Assembly: GCA_036556425.1 (NCBI GenBank)
Contig: DATBJJ010000103.1
Location: forward strand, 62,001-126,000
Source of the DNA: DATBJJ01 sp036556425
GTDB taxonomy: Bacteria; Acidobacteriota; Vicinamibacteria; Vicinamibacterales; 2-12-FULL-66-21
DNA length: 64,000 nt
Direction: 5' to 3'
The notes under the pieces are model-generated. The model saw only the letters and a program-made list of their open reading frames with translations, was not told the origin of the DNA and made no database searches. Both the position numbers and the translations under genes were made by a program. Positions 25,082-32,547 of the stretch are shown here, piece after piece; within the stretch, counting starts at the first letter, position 1, and every line of letters starts with the position of its first letter.

Positions 25082-25609
25082 TCAACGATAGTGCAGCGTC
25101 AGCAGCGTCGGCGGTCCCTTCGGTTCCCCCGCCGGCGTGACGAGAAACAGTTTGTCGAACTCGTCGTCCGCGATGGCGGGCGGAGTCGCGATCCCCAGCG
25201 CTTTGACGATTGGGGGGATTGTATTCGAGTGGCCGATCACGAGCGCGTTGCCCTGTGCCGCCTTGAGCTGCGCCAGGAGCGACGCCGTATCGCCCGACTT
25301 CACCGTGATCACCGGCAGGCCGAGCGCCTTGGCGGCCGGTGCCGCCGTCTGTTGCGTGCGCTTGAATTCCGTCGCGAAGATGGCCGTGATCCCCGCGTCC
25401 TTGAGCACGCCTGCCAGCGACGCCGCGCGCGCGCGACCGATGTCCGAGAGATCGGGATCCGCACCCGCCGGCGGCGGCGTCGGCGAACCCGCGTCGGCTC
25501 GCTCGGCATGGCGCGCGATGAAGATCGTCTGTTGTGCGTTTGCGAGGCGGGCGGCGCTCAGCGCGAACGCGAGCGCGAAGAGTACACAAATCAGCGTTCG
25601 TCGCATCAT
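25082..25609 (-). CDS. Secreted histidine phosphatase superfamily protein
   Basis: A 175-residue protein with a signal peptide (MMRRTLICVLFALAFALSAA...NAQ). The phosphatase motif is FIARHAERAD, with the catalytic RH, and the second conserved His is in ALVIGHSNTIPPIV. This is the short SixA/phosphoglycerate-mutase-like periplasmic type. AGGAG is 6 bases upstream of the first of two ATGs. It overlaps the permease gene end by 4 bp (ATGA), so permease, phosphatase and M14 peptidase form one operon. Confidence 0.87.
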   Translation of the reverse strand: MMRRTLICVLFALAFALSAARLANAQQTIFIARHAERADAGSPTPPPAGADPDLSDIGRARAASLAGVLKDAGITAIFATEFKRTQQTAAPAAKALGLPVITVKSGDTASLLAQLKAAQGNALVIGHSNTIPPIVKALGIATPPAIADDEFDKLFLVTPAGEPKGPPTLLTLHYR

Positions 25610-26925
25610 CGACTCTCCTGACCGATCGATCGGATCGCAGCAACATACAACACGGCGCCCGCCGCAATGGCAATCGCGCCCGCGACGAGCTGCTCGGTTC
25701 GCGCGCCGGCCAACATCGCGAGCGCAATCACGATTGCGGCGGCGGGAACGAACGGGCCGCCCGGCACCACGAACGTCGGCGGACTCACGCGGCCGTCGTA
25801 GCGAGCGGAGCGCAGCCGGAGCGTCGACGCGCACGTGGCGACGTAGACGATCAGCCGGCTGATCGCGCTGACGAGCGCAAGCTGCGCATAGCGGCCCGAC
25901 AGCGCGAGCAGGAGCGCGACGCCGGACGTCACCAGAATCGCGGTGACGGGCGTGCGGAATCGCGGGTGCACCCATCCGAAGACGCGCGGCAGATCGCCCT
26001 GCTCCGCGAGCGCGAACAGGTTGCGCGATCCGGACAGCGCCTGGCCCATGTTGTTCCCAGTGGTCGAGAACACGGCGCCGACCGTGATCAGCGCGGCGCC
26101 GATGCCTCCCATGAAGAGCAGCGCGGCATCGGCGAGCGGCGTCTTCGAACCGGCCAGACCGGGAAGCGTGCCGAGCGCCACGACCTGCGTCAGCGTCATC
26201 ACCACCGTCACGATCGCGATGGTCATGATCAGCGCGAACGGCACCGCGTGCCGCGGATCCTTCGCCTCGCCGGCGGGGACCGGGATCACTTCGTACCCGC
26301 CGAACGCGAAGATGAGCAGCAGGCCGGTCGCGGACAGCTCCGCCATCGGCAGGGTCCCCTGCGGCACGAGGCGCGACGTGTCGACGAAGAAGATGCCGAC
26401 CGCGATGAACACGAGGATCGGGAGCAGCTTTCCAATCGTCAGCAGGTTCAGCACGAAGCTGCTCTGACGGATGCCGCGAATGTTGATCGCGGTGATCGCC
26501 GCGATCAGAATGACGATGAGCCCCGCGCGGAGGGGACCGGCGCCGAGCGCGGGAATGTAGAAGGCCAGCGCCGTGGCGAGCACGTTGATCACGGCGGCCC
26601 AACTGGCGGCGCGCGTGAACCACAGCATCCATCCAACTTCGAACGCCGCGAATCGTCCGAACGCCGCGCGCGTGTAGAGATACGGTCCGCCGGTTCCTTC
26701 GAACCGGCTGCCGACTTCGGCGAACGACAGCGCGATGAGGAGCGACGCGATCCCGACGGCGCCGACGAGCCAAGGGCTCCACGCGCCCACGCTCGCCGCG
26801 TAGAGCGAGGGCTGAGCGAAGATCGCCGCGCCAATCACCTGATTGACGCCGATCGCGGTGAGGTCCCACCGGCCCAGCTCGCGTCGAAGCGTGCCCGCCG
26901 GCGGCGAGGCAGCGGGACTGATCAT
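25606..26925 (-). CDS. APC-superfamily amino-acid permease (second)
   Basis: A 439-residue transporter with 12 predicted helices. It begins RRELGRWDLTAIGVNQVIGA with the APC GxG region, then RFEGTGGPYLYTRAAFG, and FAFGGYEVIPVPAGEAKDPR. This resembles the amino-acid transporter branch often linked to peptide or amino-acid breakdown. It heads the minus-strand operon with the phosphatase and the M14 carboxypeptidase, so uptake of peptide-derived amino acids is plausible. Its start is 29 bp from the divergent Rieske gene. Confidence 0.87.
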   Translation of the reverse strand: MISPAASPPAGTLRRELGRWDLTAIGVNQVIGAAIFAQPSLYAASVGAWSPWLVGAVGIASLLIALSFAEVGSRFEGTGGPYLYTRAAFGRFAAFEVGWMLWFTRAASWAAVINVLATALAFYIPALGAGPLRAGLIVILIAAITAINIRGIRQSSFVLNLLTIGKLLPILVFIAVGIFFVDTSRLVPQGTLPMAELSATGLLLIFAFGGYEVIPVPAGEAKDPRHAVPFALIMTIAIVTVVMTLTQVVALGTLPGLAGSKTPLADAALLFMGGIGAALITVGAVFSTTGNNMGQALSGSRNLFALAEQGDLPRVFGWVHPRFRTPVTAILVTSGVALLLALSGRYAQLALVSAISRLIVYVATCASTLRLRSARYDGRVSPPTFVVPGGPFVPAAAIVIALAMLAGARTEQLVAGAIAIAAGAVLYVAAIRSIGQESR

Positions 26926-26954
26926 CGGCGCGCTGGTTGTATCATGAAACGGCC

Positions 26955-28091
26955 ATGCAAGATCCCGACGTGATCGTCAAGCCGCGCGATCTGATGCCGG
27001 ACACGGCGCGGACGCTGCCCGCGACGTATTACGTCGACGAGCGCTTCTTCGCGCGCGAGATGGATCGGCTGTACCGGCGGATGTGGATCTGCGCGGGCCG
27101 CACCGAAGAGATCGCGCGCACGGGACAATTCGTCCTCCGGGATCTCGCCGGCGACAGCATCATCGTCACGCGATCGAGCGCCGATTCGGTTCGGGCGTTC
27201 CACAACGTCTGCAGGCATCGCGGCACGCGGCTGTGCACCGAGACCTCGGGCGCGTTTCCGGGAAGCATTCAGTGTCCCTACCACTCGTGGACCTACGCGC
27301 TCGACGGACGTTTGATTGGCGCGCCGCACATGGACGAGGTGCCGCACTTCCGCAAGGAGGAGTATCCGCTGCACCGCGTGCACGCGGACGTGTGGGACGG
27401 ACATCTCTTTCTGAACGTCGCCGACGCGCCGCCGCCGCTGTCCTCACAGCTCGCGGATCTGCCGGAGAAGTTCCGGCCGTGGCGGATGCAGGATTTGCGG
27501 CTCGGCCGCCGCATCGTCTACGACGTCCGCGCGAATTGGAAGCTGATCGTTCAGAACTACAACGAGTGCCTCCACTGCCCGAACCTCCACCCCGCGCTCA
27601 ACAAGCTCTCACACTATTTGAGCGGCGAGAACGAGCCGCTGCGCGCGACCTACATGGGTGGACGGATGGATCTCCGGCCGGGCGTCGACACGCTGTCGAT
27701 CGACGGCAGCTGCCCTCGCGAGCGACTTCCCGGTCTGTCCGCGGAGGACACGCGGCGCGTCTACTACTACGCGATCTTCCCGAACATGCTCCTCAGCCTG
27801 CACCCGGACTACATGATGGTGCACACGTTGTGGCCGATCGCGCCCGACCGGACGATCAACGTCTGCGAATGGCACTTTCAACCGGCCGAGATGGCGCGGC
27901 CCGGATTCGATCCGTCTGACGCCGTGGACTTCTGGGACGTCACGAACCGGCAGGACTGGCACGTCTGCGAGTTATCGCAGCTGGGCATCTCGTCGCGCGC
28001 GTACACGCCGGGCCCGTACTCGAATCGCGAGGATCTGCTCTTCGCGTTCGATCGCATGATCGTCGAATTGCATGGGGATTCTTCCGCCTGA
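26955..28091 (+). CDS. Rieske non-heme iron oxygenase, alpha subunit (GbcA/CntA-like)
   Basis: A 378-residue oxygenase. The Rieske [2Fe-2S] ligands are C86-R-H88 and C107-P-Y-H110. The mononuclear iron site is in NYNECLHCPNLHP (E204, H207, H212), with a likely Asp ligand near 328. This short alpha-subunit form with NECLHCP is typical of enzymes that demethylate quaternary amines, such as glycine betaine or carnitine oxygenases. Aromatic ring hydroxylation is less likely given the neighbours. The paired reductase is not in the window. I start at ATG 26955; a TATCAT hexamer at 26940-26945 could be its -10, which would leave almost no leader. A GcvT-like gene converges on it. Confidence 0.85.
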   Translation: MQDPDVIVKPRDLMPDTARTLPATYYVDERFFAREMDRLYRRMWICAGRTEEIARTGQFVLRDLAGDSIIVTRSSADSVRAFHNVCRHRGTRLCTETSGAFPGSIQCPYHSWTYALDGRLIGAPHMDEVPHFRKEEYPLHRVHADVWDGHLFLNVADAPPPLSSQLADLPEKFRPWRMQDLRLGRRIVYDVRANWKLIVQNYNECLHCPNLHPALNKLSHYLSGENEPLRATYMGGRMDLRPGVDTLSIDGSCPRERLPGLSAEDTRRVYYYAIFPNMLLSLHPDYMMVHTLWPIAPDRTINVCEWHFQPAEMARPGFDPSDAVDFWDVTNRQDWHVCELSQLGISSRAYTPGPYSNREDLLFAFDRMIVELHGDSSA

Positions 28092-28097
28092 ACGCGG

Positions 28098-28125
28098 AAG
28101 CCACGCGCACCCAGTCTCGTGGCTT
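28098..28125. terminator. Hairpin between convergent oxygenase and GcvT-like genes
   Basis: AAGCCACG (28098-28105) and CGTGGCTT (28118-28125) form a perfect 8-bp stem with a 12-base loop in the 52-bp convergent gap. No T-tract follows on either side, so a termination role is only suggested by position. Confidence 0.4.
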
Positions 28126-28143
28126 GCGGCTGTAGCCGGAAGC

Positions 28144-29343
28144 TCAGAGCGGCGGCGTCGCCATCTTGCGCGGCGGATTGAAGAACGGCGTGGCGACGAC
28201 CTTCGCGTCGACCTTGTGCCGCACCGCCTCGACCGTGACCTCGACGTGCACGGTCGTCCCCACCTCGTAGTGCGGCCGATCGATCGTGGCGAGCGCGATC
28301 ATCTTCTTCAACACCGGCGACCATGTCGTCGTCGTCGCGCGGCCGACCTGCCGCCCGCCGCGATAGACCGGGACGGCAACGCGCGACGCGCTTGCGCCTA
28401 CCGTCGGGGGCAGGCCCAGCCGCTCGTAGATCTTTTCGATGCCGGTCCAATCGAGCTCGAGGCCTGCGACTTGCCGCGCGTGCCCTTGCCGTTGCTCCTC
28501 GCGCAGCGCCTGCTGACCGATGAACCGGCTCTTCGTCGGCGACACCAACCGCCCGAGCCCCATCTCGAACGGCGTGTACTTCTGCTGCTCGATCATCGCC
28601 TTCTTGCTGCTGAAGAAATCGACCTCGATCAGGAGAAGCCCCGCTTCGACGCGCGCGACGTCGAGCGCGAGCATCCCCGTCGGCTTGATGTCGAAGGGGC
28701 GTCCCTTGTCTATCAGCGCGTCCCACACGTGCACCGCGTCGCTCGACGACATCCAGACTTCGTAGCCGAGATCGCCCGTATAGCCGGTTCGGGAGATGTC
28801 GACGGGAACGCCGGCGATCGTGCCGGGCGTCACGCGGAAATACTTCAAGGTGTCGATGTCGGCGGTCGACGCCGCGCGAAGGACCTTCGCCGACGTCGGT
28901 CCCTGCAGCGCGAGCGCGGCGACTTCCTCCGACATGTCCTCGATGCTGACGTCGAGGCCCGCGGCGTTCTGCCGGAACCATCGGAGGTTTGGATCCGCCG
29001 CCGTCCACCTGAACGCCTGCTCGCCGAGCCGCGACACGGTCCCGTCATCGATGACTTTGCCGTGCTCGTCGCACCACGGTGTGTAGTACACCTGTCCGAC
29101 TGACATCTTCGAGACGTCGCGCGTGATCAGGCGATCGACGAGGCGCGCCGCGTCGGCGCCGGTCACCAGATATTTGAAGAGCGGCGACACGTCGATCAAC
29201 GCGGAGGCATTCCGGATCGCGTTGTACTCGTGCTCGTGATGGCTCTCGTACGCGCTGACCGCGTAGTACCCCGACCATTCGCGGTAATTGAGGCTCTCGC
29301 AGAGCGGGAACGTCCGTTCGTGAACCGGCGTGCCGATCGGCAT
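28144..29343 (-). CDS. GcvT-family folate-dependent aminomethyl/methyl transferase
   Basis: A 399-residue T-protein family member related to glycine-cleavage GcvT, DmdA and dimethylglycine enzymes. Visible motifs are NASALIDVSPLFKYLVTG, VYYTPWCDEHGKVIDDGTV, LALQGPTSAKVL, ISRTGYTGDLGYEVW and the C-terminal GRATTTTWSPVLKKMIALA. Such enzymes pass a C1 unit from an amine or sulfonium to tetrahydrofolate. The other glycine-cleavage genes are absent, so this is not the housekeeping GcvT. Next to a demethylating oxygenase, a role in taking C1 units from an N-methyl compound is plausible. It is divergent from the FAD oxidoreductase by only 35 bp. Confidence 0.85.
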   Translation of the reverse strand: MPIGTPVHERTFPLCESLNYREWSGYYAVSAYESHHEHEYNAIRNASALIDVSPLFKYLVTGADAARLVDRLITRDVSKMSVGQVYYTPWCDEHGKVIDDGTVSRLGEQAFRWTAADPNLRWFRQNAAGLDVSIEDMSEEVAALALQGPTSAKVLRAASTADIDTLKYFRVTPGTIAGVPVDISRTGYTGDLGYEVWMSSSDAVHVWDALIDKGRPFDIKPTGMLALDVARVEAGLLLIEVDFFSSKKAMIEQQKYTPFEMGLGRLVSPTKSRFIGQQALREEQRQGHARQVAGLELDWTGIEKIYERLGLPPTVGASASRVAVPVYRGGRQVGRATTTTWSPVLKKMIALATIDRPHYEVGTTVHVEVTVEAVRHKVDAKVVATPFFNPPRKMATPPL

Positions 29344-29353
29344 GTTCGCTGAC

Positions 29354-29359
29354 TATGAT
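29354..29359 (+). promoter_or_regulatory. -10 element before the FAD oxidoreductase pair
   Basis: TATGAT sits in the 35-bp divergent gap and overlaps an upstream in-frame ATG (29355). It argues that translation starts instead at ATG 29379. Confidence 0.4.
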
Positions 29360-29378
29360 AGCGTCTCTCGATCGCTGC

Positions 29379-30956
29379 ATGAACCAGTACGACGTCATCG
29401 TCATCGGCGCGGGGCACAACGGGCTCGTCAACGCCGCCTATCTCGCGCGCGGTGGCCGAAAGGTCCTCGTTCTCGAGCGCCGGCACATCGTCGGCGGCGC
29501 CGCCGTCACCGAGGAAATCTTTCCTGGCTTCAAGTTCTCCGTTTGCTCGTACGTCGTGTCACTCCTGCGGCCGGAGATCATCCGCGAGCTCGATCTGCCC
29601 AGGCACGGCCTCGAGATCCTGCCGCTCGACGGCACGTTCACGCCGATGGCGGACGGCGACTACCTCTGGCGCGTGAACGATCACGCGAAAACGCGCCGCG
29701 AGATCGCGAGGCACTCCAAGGTCGACGCCGAAGCGTACGACGAGTACGGCAAGGCGATGGTCGACATGGGGCGCTTCGTGAAGCCGATCCTCAATATGCT
29801 CCCGCCGGATCCGACGTCGCTCGATCCGCGCGGGCTGGTGGATCTCATGGCGCTCGGCCGCCGCTTCCAGTCGCTCTCCAACGACGACAAATACAACCAG
29901 ATTCAGTTGATGACGATGAGCGCCGTCGACTTTCTGGATCAATGGTTCGAGACCGACGTGCTCAAGGCGACGATGTCGGCGTCGGGAATCATCGGAACGT
30001 TTCTCGGCGTGCGATCGCCGGGAACGGCATACGTGCTGCTCCACCATTACATGGGGGAGATCGACGGCGCGTTTCGATCGTGGGGCCTCTCGCGGGGCGG
30101 CACCGGCGCGATCTCGGAATCGATCGCCGGCGCGGCGCGCGAAGCGGGCGTCGAGATTCGCACGCAGACGGCCGTCTCGAAGATCATCGTGAAGGATGGC
30201 GCCGCCGTCGGCGTCGTGCTCGAGAACGGCGACTATCTGACGAGCCAGGTCGTGTCGTCGAGCGTCGATCCGAATCTCACCTTCCTCCGAATGGTCGGCG
30301 CCGAGCATCTGCCGGACGAGTTCGTGTCGGAGATCCGGCGATACAAGTTCCGCGGCTCGTCGGGTAAGGTCAATCTCGCGCTGGATGCTCTTCCAAATTT
30401 CACGTCGCTCCCGGGCGCCGGTCCTCATCTGCGCGGCGCGGTTTCGATCTCGCCCAGCGTCGACTACATGGAGCGCGCGTACGACGAAGCGAAGTACGGC
30501 CGCTACTCGCGGCGGCCGTATGTCGACATCGTCTTTCCGAGCTTGACGGATCCGTCCGTCGCGCCGCCCGGCAAACACGTGATGTCGTGCTTCGTCCAGT
30601 ACGCGCCTTATCACCTGAAGGAAGGATCGTGGGACGAGCACCGGGAAGCGTTCGGAGACACGGTGATCGACACGATCGCCGAACACGCGCCGAACATTCG
30701 CGACGTCATCCTGCACCGGCAGGTGTTGACGCCGCTCGACATCGAGCGTGAGTGGGGCCTGACGGAAGGCAACATCTTCCAGGGCGAGCTCACGCTCGAG
30801 CAGCTCTTCTTTCTTCGGCCAGCCGCGGGGTGGGCGCAATACCGGACGCCGGTCAGGAACCTCTACATCTGCGGATCGGCCACGCATCCCGGCGGCGGGA
30901 TCATGGGCGCGCCGGGACGCAATGCGGCCGTGCGGATTCTGAAGGAAACGAAATAG
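29379..30956 (+). CDS. PYROXD2/CrtI-like FAD-dependent oxidoreductase (first paralog)
   Basis: A 525-residue flavoprotein of the phytoene-desaturase-like/PYROXD2 group. FAD binding is shown by the N-terminal DVIVIGAGHNGLVNAAYLA and VLVLERR, and by the closing NLYICGSATHPGGGIMGAPG. The substrate is unknown; carotenoid desaturation is unlikely because no carotenoid genes are present. It is 35 bp from the divergent GcvT-like gene and 16 bp before a second paralog of the same build, so the pair may form a heteromeric enzyme. I chose the ATG that places the GxGxxG fold 10 residues from the N-terminus; an ATG eight codons upstream exists. Confidence 0.82.
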   Translation: MNQYDVIVIGAGHNGLVNAAYLARGGRKVLVLERRHIVGGAAVTEEIFPGFKFSVCSYVVSLLRPEIIRELDLPRHGLEILPLDGTFTPMADGDYLWRVNDHAKTRREIARHSKVDAEAYDEYGKAMVDMGRFVKPILNMLPPDPTSLDPRGLVDLMALGRRFQSLSNDDKYNQIQLMTMSAVDFLDQWFETDVLKATMSASGIIGTFLGVRSPGTAYVLLHHYMGEIDGAFRSWGLSRGGTGAISESIAGAAREAGVEIRTQTAVSKIIVKDGAAVGVVLENGDYLTSQVVSSSVDPNLTFLRMVGAEHLPDEFVSEIRRYKFRGSSGKVNLALDALPNFTSLPGAGPHLRGAVSISPSVDYMERAYDEAKYGRYSRRPYVDIVFPSLTDPSVAPPGKHVMSCFVQYAPYHLKEGSWDEHREAFGDTVIDTIAEHAPNIRDVILHRQVLTPLDIEREWGLTEGNIFQGELTLEQLFFLRPAAGWAQYRTPVRNLYICGSATHPGGGIMGAPGRNAAVRILKETK

Positions 30957-30972
30957 CGGCCGGACCATCTTC

Positions 30973-32547
30973 ATGGCAGATCCCGTCGTCATCATCGGCG
31001 CTGGACACAACGGGCTGACGGCCGCGTTCTACCTCGCGAAGGCCGGCATCAAGACGTTGGTCCTCGAGCGTCGCGCCGCTGTGGGTGGGTCGGCCGTCAC
31101 CGGCGAGCTCGTGCCCGGCTATCGATGTCCGACGCTCGCGCACGCGATCGGTCCGCTTCGTCCGTCAATCGTCCGCGACATGCAGCTCGCCGCGCGCGGG
31201 ATCGAGGTGGTCAAGCCGGATCCGCGTCTCGTCTCCTTGTCGCCGGACGGCCGCGCGCTGGCGTTCTCGTCCGACATCCCCCGCACGGTCGATGCGATCC
31301 GTCCGTTCTCCGACACGGACGCGGCGAAGTACGCGGACTTCTGCGCCACGCTCGAGCGTCTCGGCGCCTTTCTCGGTGAGCTGCTCGAGCGGACGCCGCC
31401 GTCGCTCGACGGCCCCGGCGTCGGAGAGTTGTGGGATCTGCTGAAGACCGGCCGGCGATTTCGCGCGCTCGGCCGCGGCGACGCGTTCCGTCTCTTGCGG
31501 TGGATGCCGATGGCGGCCGCCGATCTCGTCGCGGAGTGGTTCTCGACCGATTTGCTGCAAGCCGCGATCGCGGCGCGCGGCATTTTCGGCGTCGCGCAGG
31601 GACCGTGGTCCGCCGGAACAGGCGCGGTTCTGCTGCTCAACGCCGCGATCGATCCGACGCCGGGCGGAAGCAGCGTGATGGTGAAGGGCGGGCCGGGCGT
31701 CTTGACGCGCGCGATGGCGGATGCGGCGCGGCAGGCCGGCGTCGAGATCCGCACGAACGTCGGCGTCGCGCGTGTGTCGATCCGCGACGGGCACGCGACG
31801 GGCGTCGTCCTGGAGGACGGCACGGAGATATCAGCGCGCGCGGTCGTGTCGAACGCGGATCCAAAGCGGACGCTTCTTCGCCTCGTCGATCCGATCGAGC
31901 TCGATCCAGGATTCCTGACGAGGATCCGGAACTATCGATCGCCGGGAACGTCCGCAAAGATCAACCTCGCGCTGAGCGCGCTGCCGACGTTCACCGGCGT
32001 CGCGAACCCGTCGGACTTGAGGGGCCGCGTGCAGATCGGACCGTCGATCGACTACCTCGAGCGCGCGTTCGATGCGTCGAAGTACGGCGAGATCTCCGAG
32101 GAGCCGTATCTCGACATCACGTTTCCGAGCCTGCACGATCCGTCGCTCGCGCCGTCGGGCGCCCACGTCATGTCGATCTACGTTCAGTTCGCGCCGTACA
32201 AGCTCTCGGACGGCGCGTCGTGGAGCGAGCGCCGGGGCGATCTCTCGCGCCGCGTCCTGACGACGCTGGCGAAGTACGCGCCCGGCATCGAGCGGCTCGT
32301 CGTCGAGCGGCAGATCATCACGCCGGAAGATCTCGAAACGACCTACGGCTTGACCGGCGGCCACATCCTCCACGGCGAGCCGGCGCTCGATCAGCTCTTC
32401 ACGATGCGTCCGGTCCTCGGTTGGGCGCAGTACCGGACGCCGATCGACGGTCTGTATCTCTGCGGCGCGGGCACGCATCCGGGTGGCGGCATCACCGGGG
32501 GATCCGGCCAGAACGCGTCGAGAGAAATCGTCAAGGATCTCAGATGA
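30973..32547 (+). CDS. PYROXD2/CrtI-like FAD-dependent oxidoreductase (second paralog)
   Basis: A 524-residue flavoprotein starting MADPVVIIGAGHNGLTAAFY, with the FAD C-terminal motif LYLCGAGTHPGGGITGGSG. It is colinear with the preceding gene: both have the SPGTS/RGSSGKxNLALxALP segment, the SIDYxERAxDxxKYG segment and the WAQYRTPxxxLY ending, so they arose by tandem duplication. It follows at 16 bp and overlaps the M28 gene by 4 bp (ATGA). The substrate is unknown; amine or amino-acid-derived substrates are suggested by the neighbouring C1-transfer and oxygenase genes. Confidence 0.84.
   Translation: MADPVVIIGAGHNGLTAAFYLAKAGIKTLVLERRAAVGGSAVTGELVPGYRCPTLAHAIGPLRPSIVRDMQLAARGIEVVKPDPRLVSLSPDGRALAFSSDIPRTVDAIRPFSDTDAAKYADFCATLERLGAFLGELLERTPPSLDGPGVGELWDLLKTGRRFRALGRGDAFRLLRWMPMAAADLVAEWFSTDLLQAAIAARGIFGVAQGPWSAGTGAVLLLNAAIDPTPGGSSVMVKGGPGVLTRAMADAARQAGVEIRTNVGVARVSIRDGHATGVVLEDGTEISARAVVSNADPKRTLLRLVDPIELDPGFLTRIRNYRSPGTSAKINLALSALPTFTGVANPSDLRGRVQIGPSIDYLERAFDASKYGEISEEPYLDITFPSLHDPSLAPSGAHVMSIYVQFAPYKLSDGASWSERRGDLSRRVLTTLAKYAPGIERLVVERQIITPEDLETTYGLTGGHILHGEPALDQLFTMRPVLGWAQYRTPIDGLYLCGAGTHPGGGITGGSGQNASREIVKDLR

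Noticed and set aside
28144..29343. Reading this gene as the housekeeping glycine-cleavage T protein
   Set aside because: No gcvH, gcvP or lipoate genes nearby, and it is divergent from catabolic flavoproteins.
29379..32547. Carotenoid desaturase assignment for the two FAD proteins
   Set aside because: Similarity to CrtI is at the fold level only; no crtB or other carotenoid genes are present.
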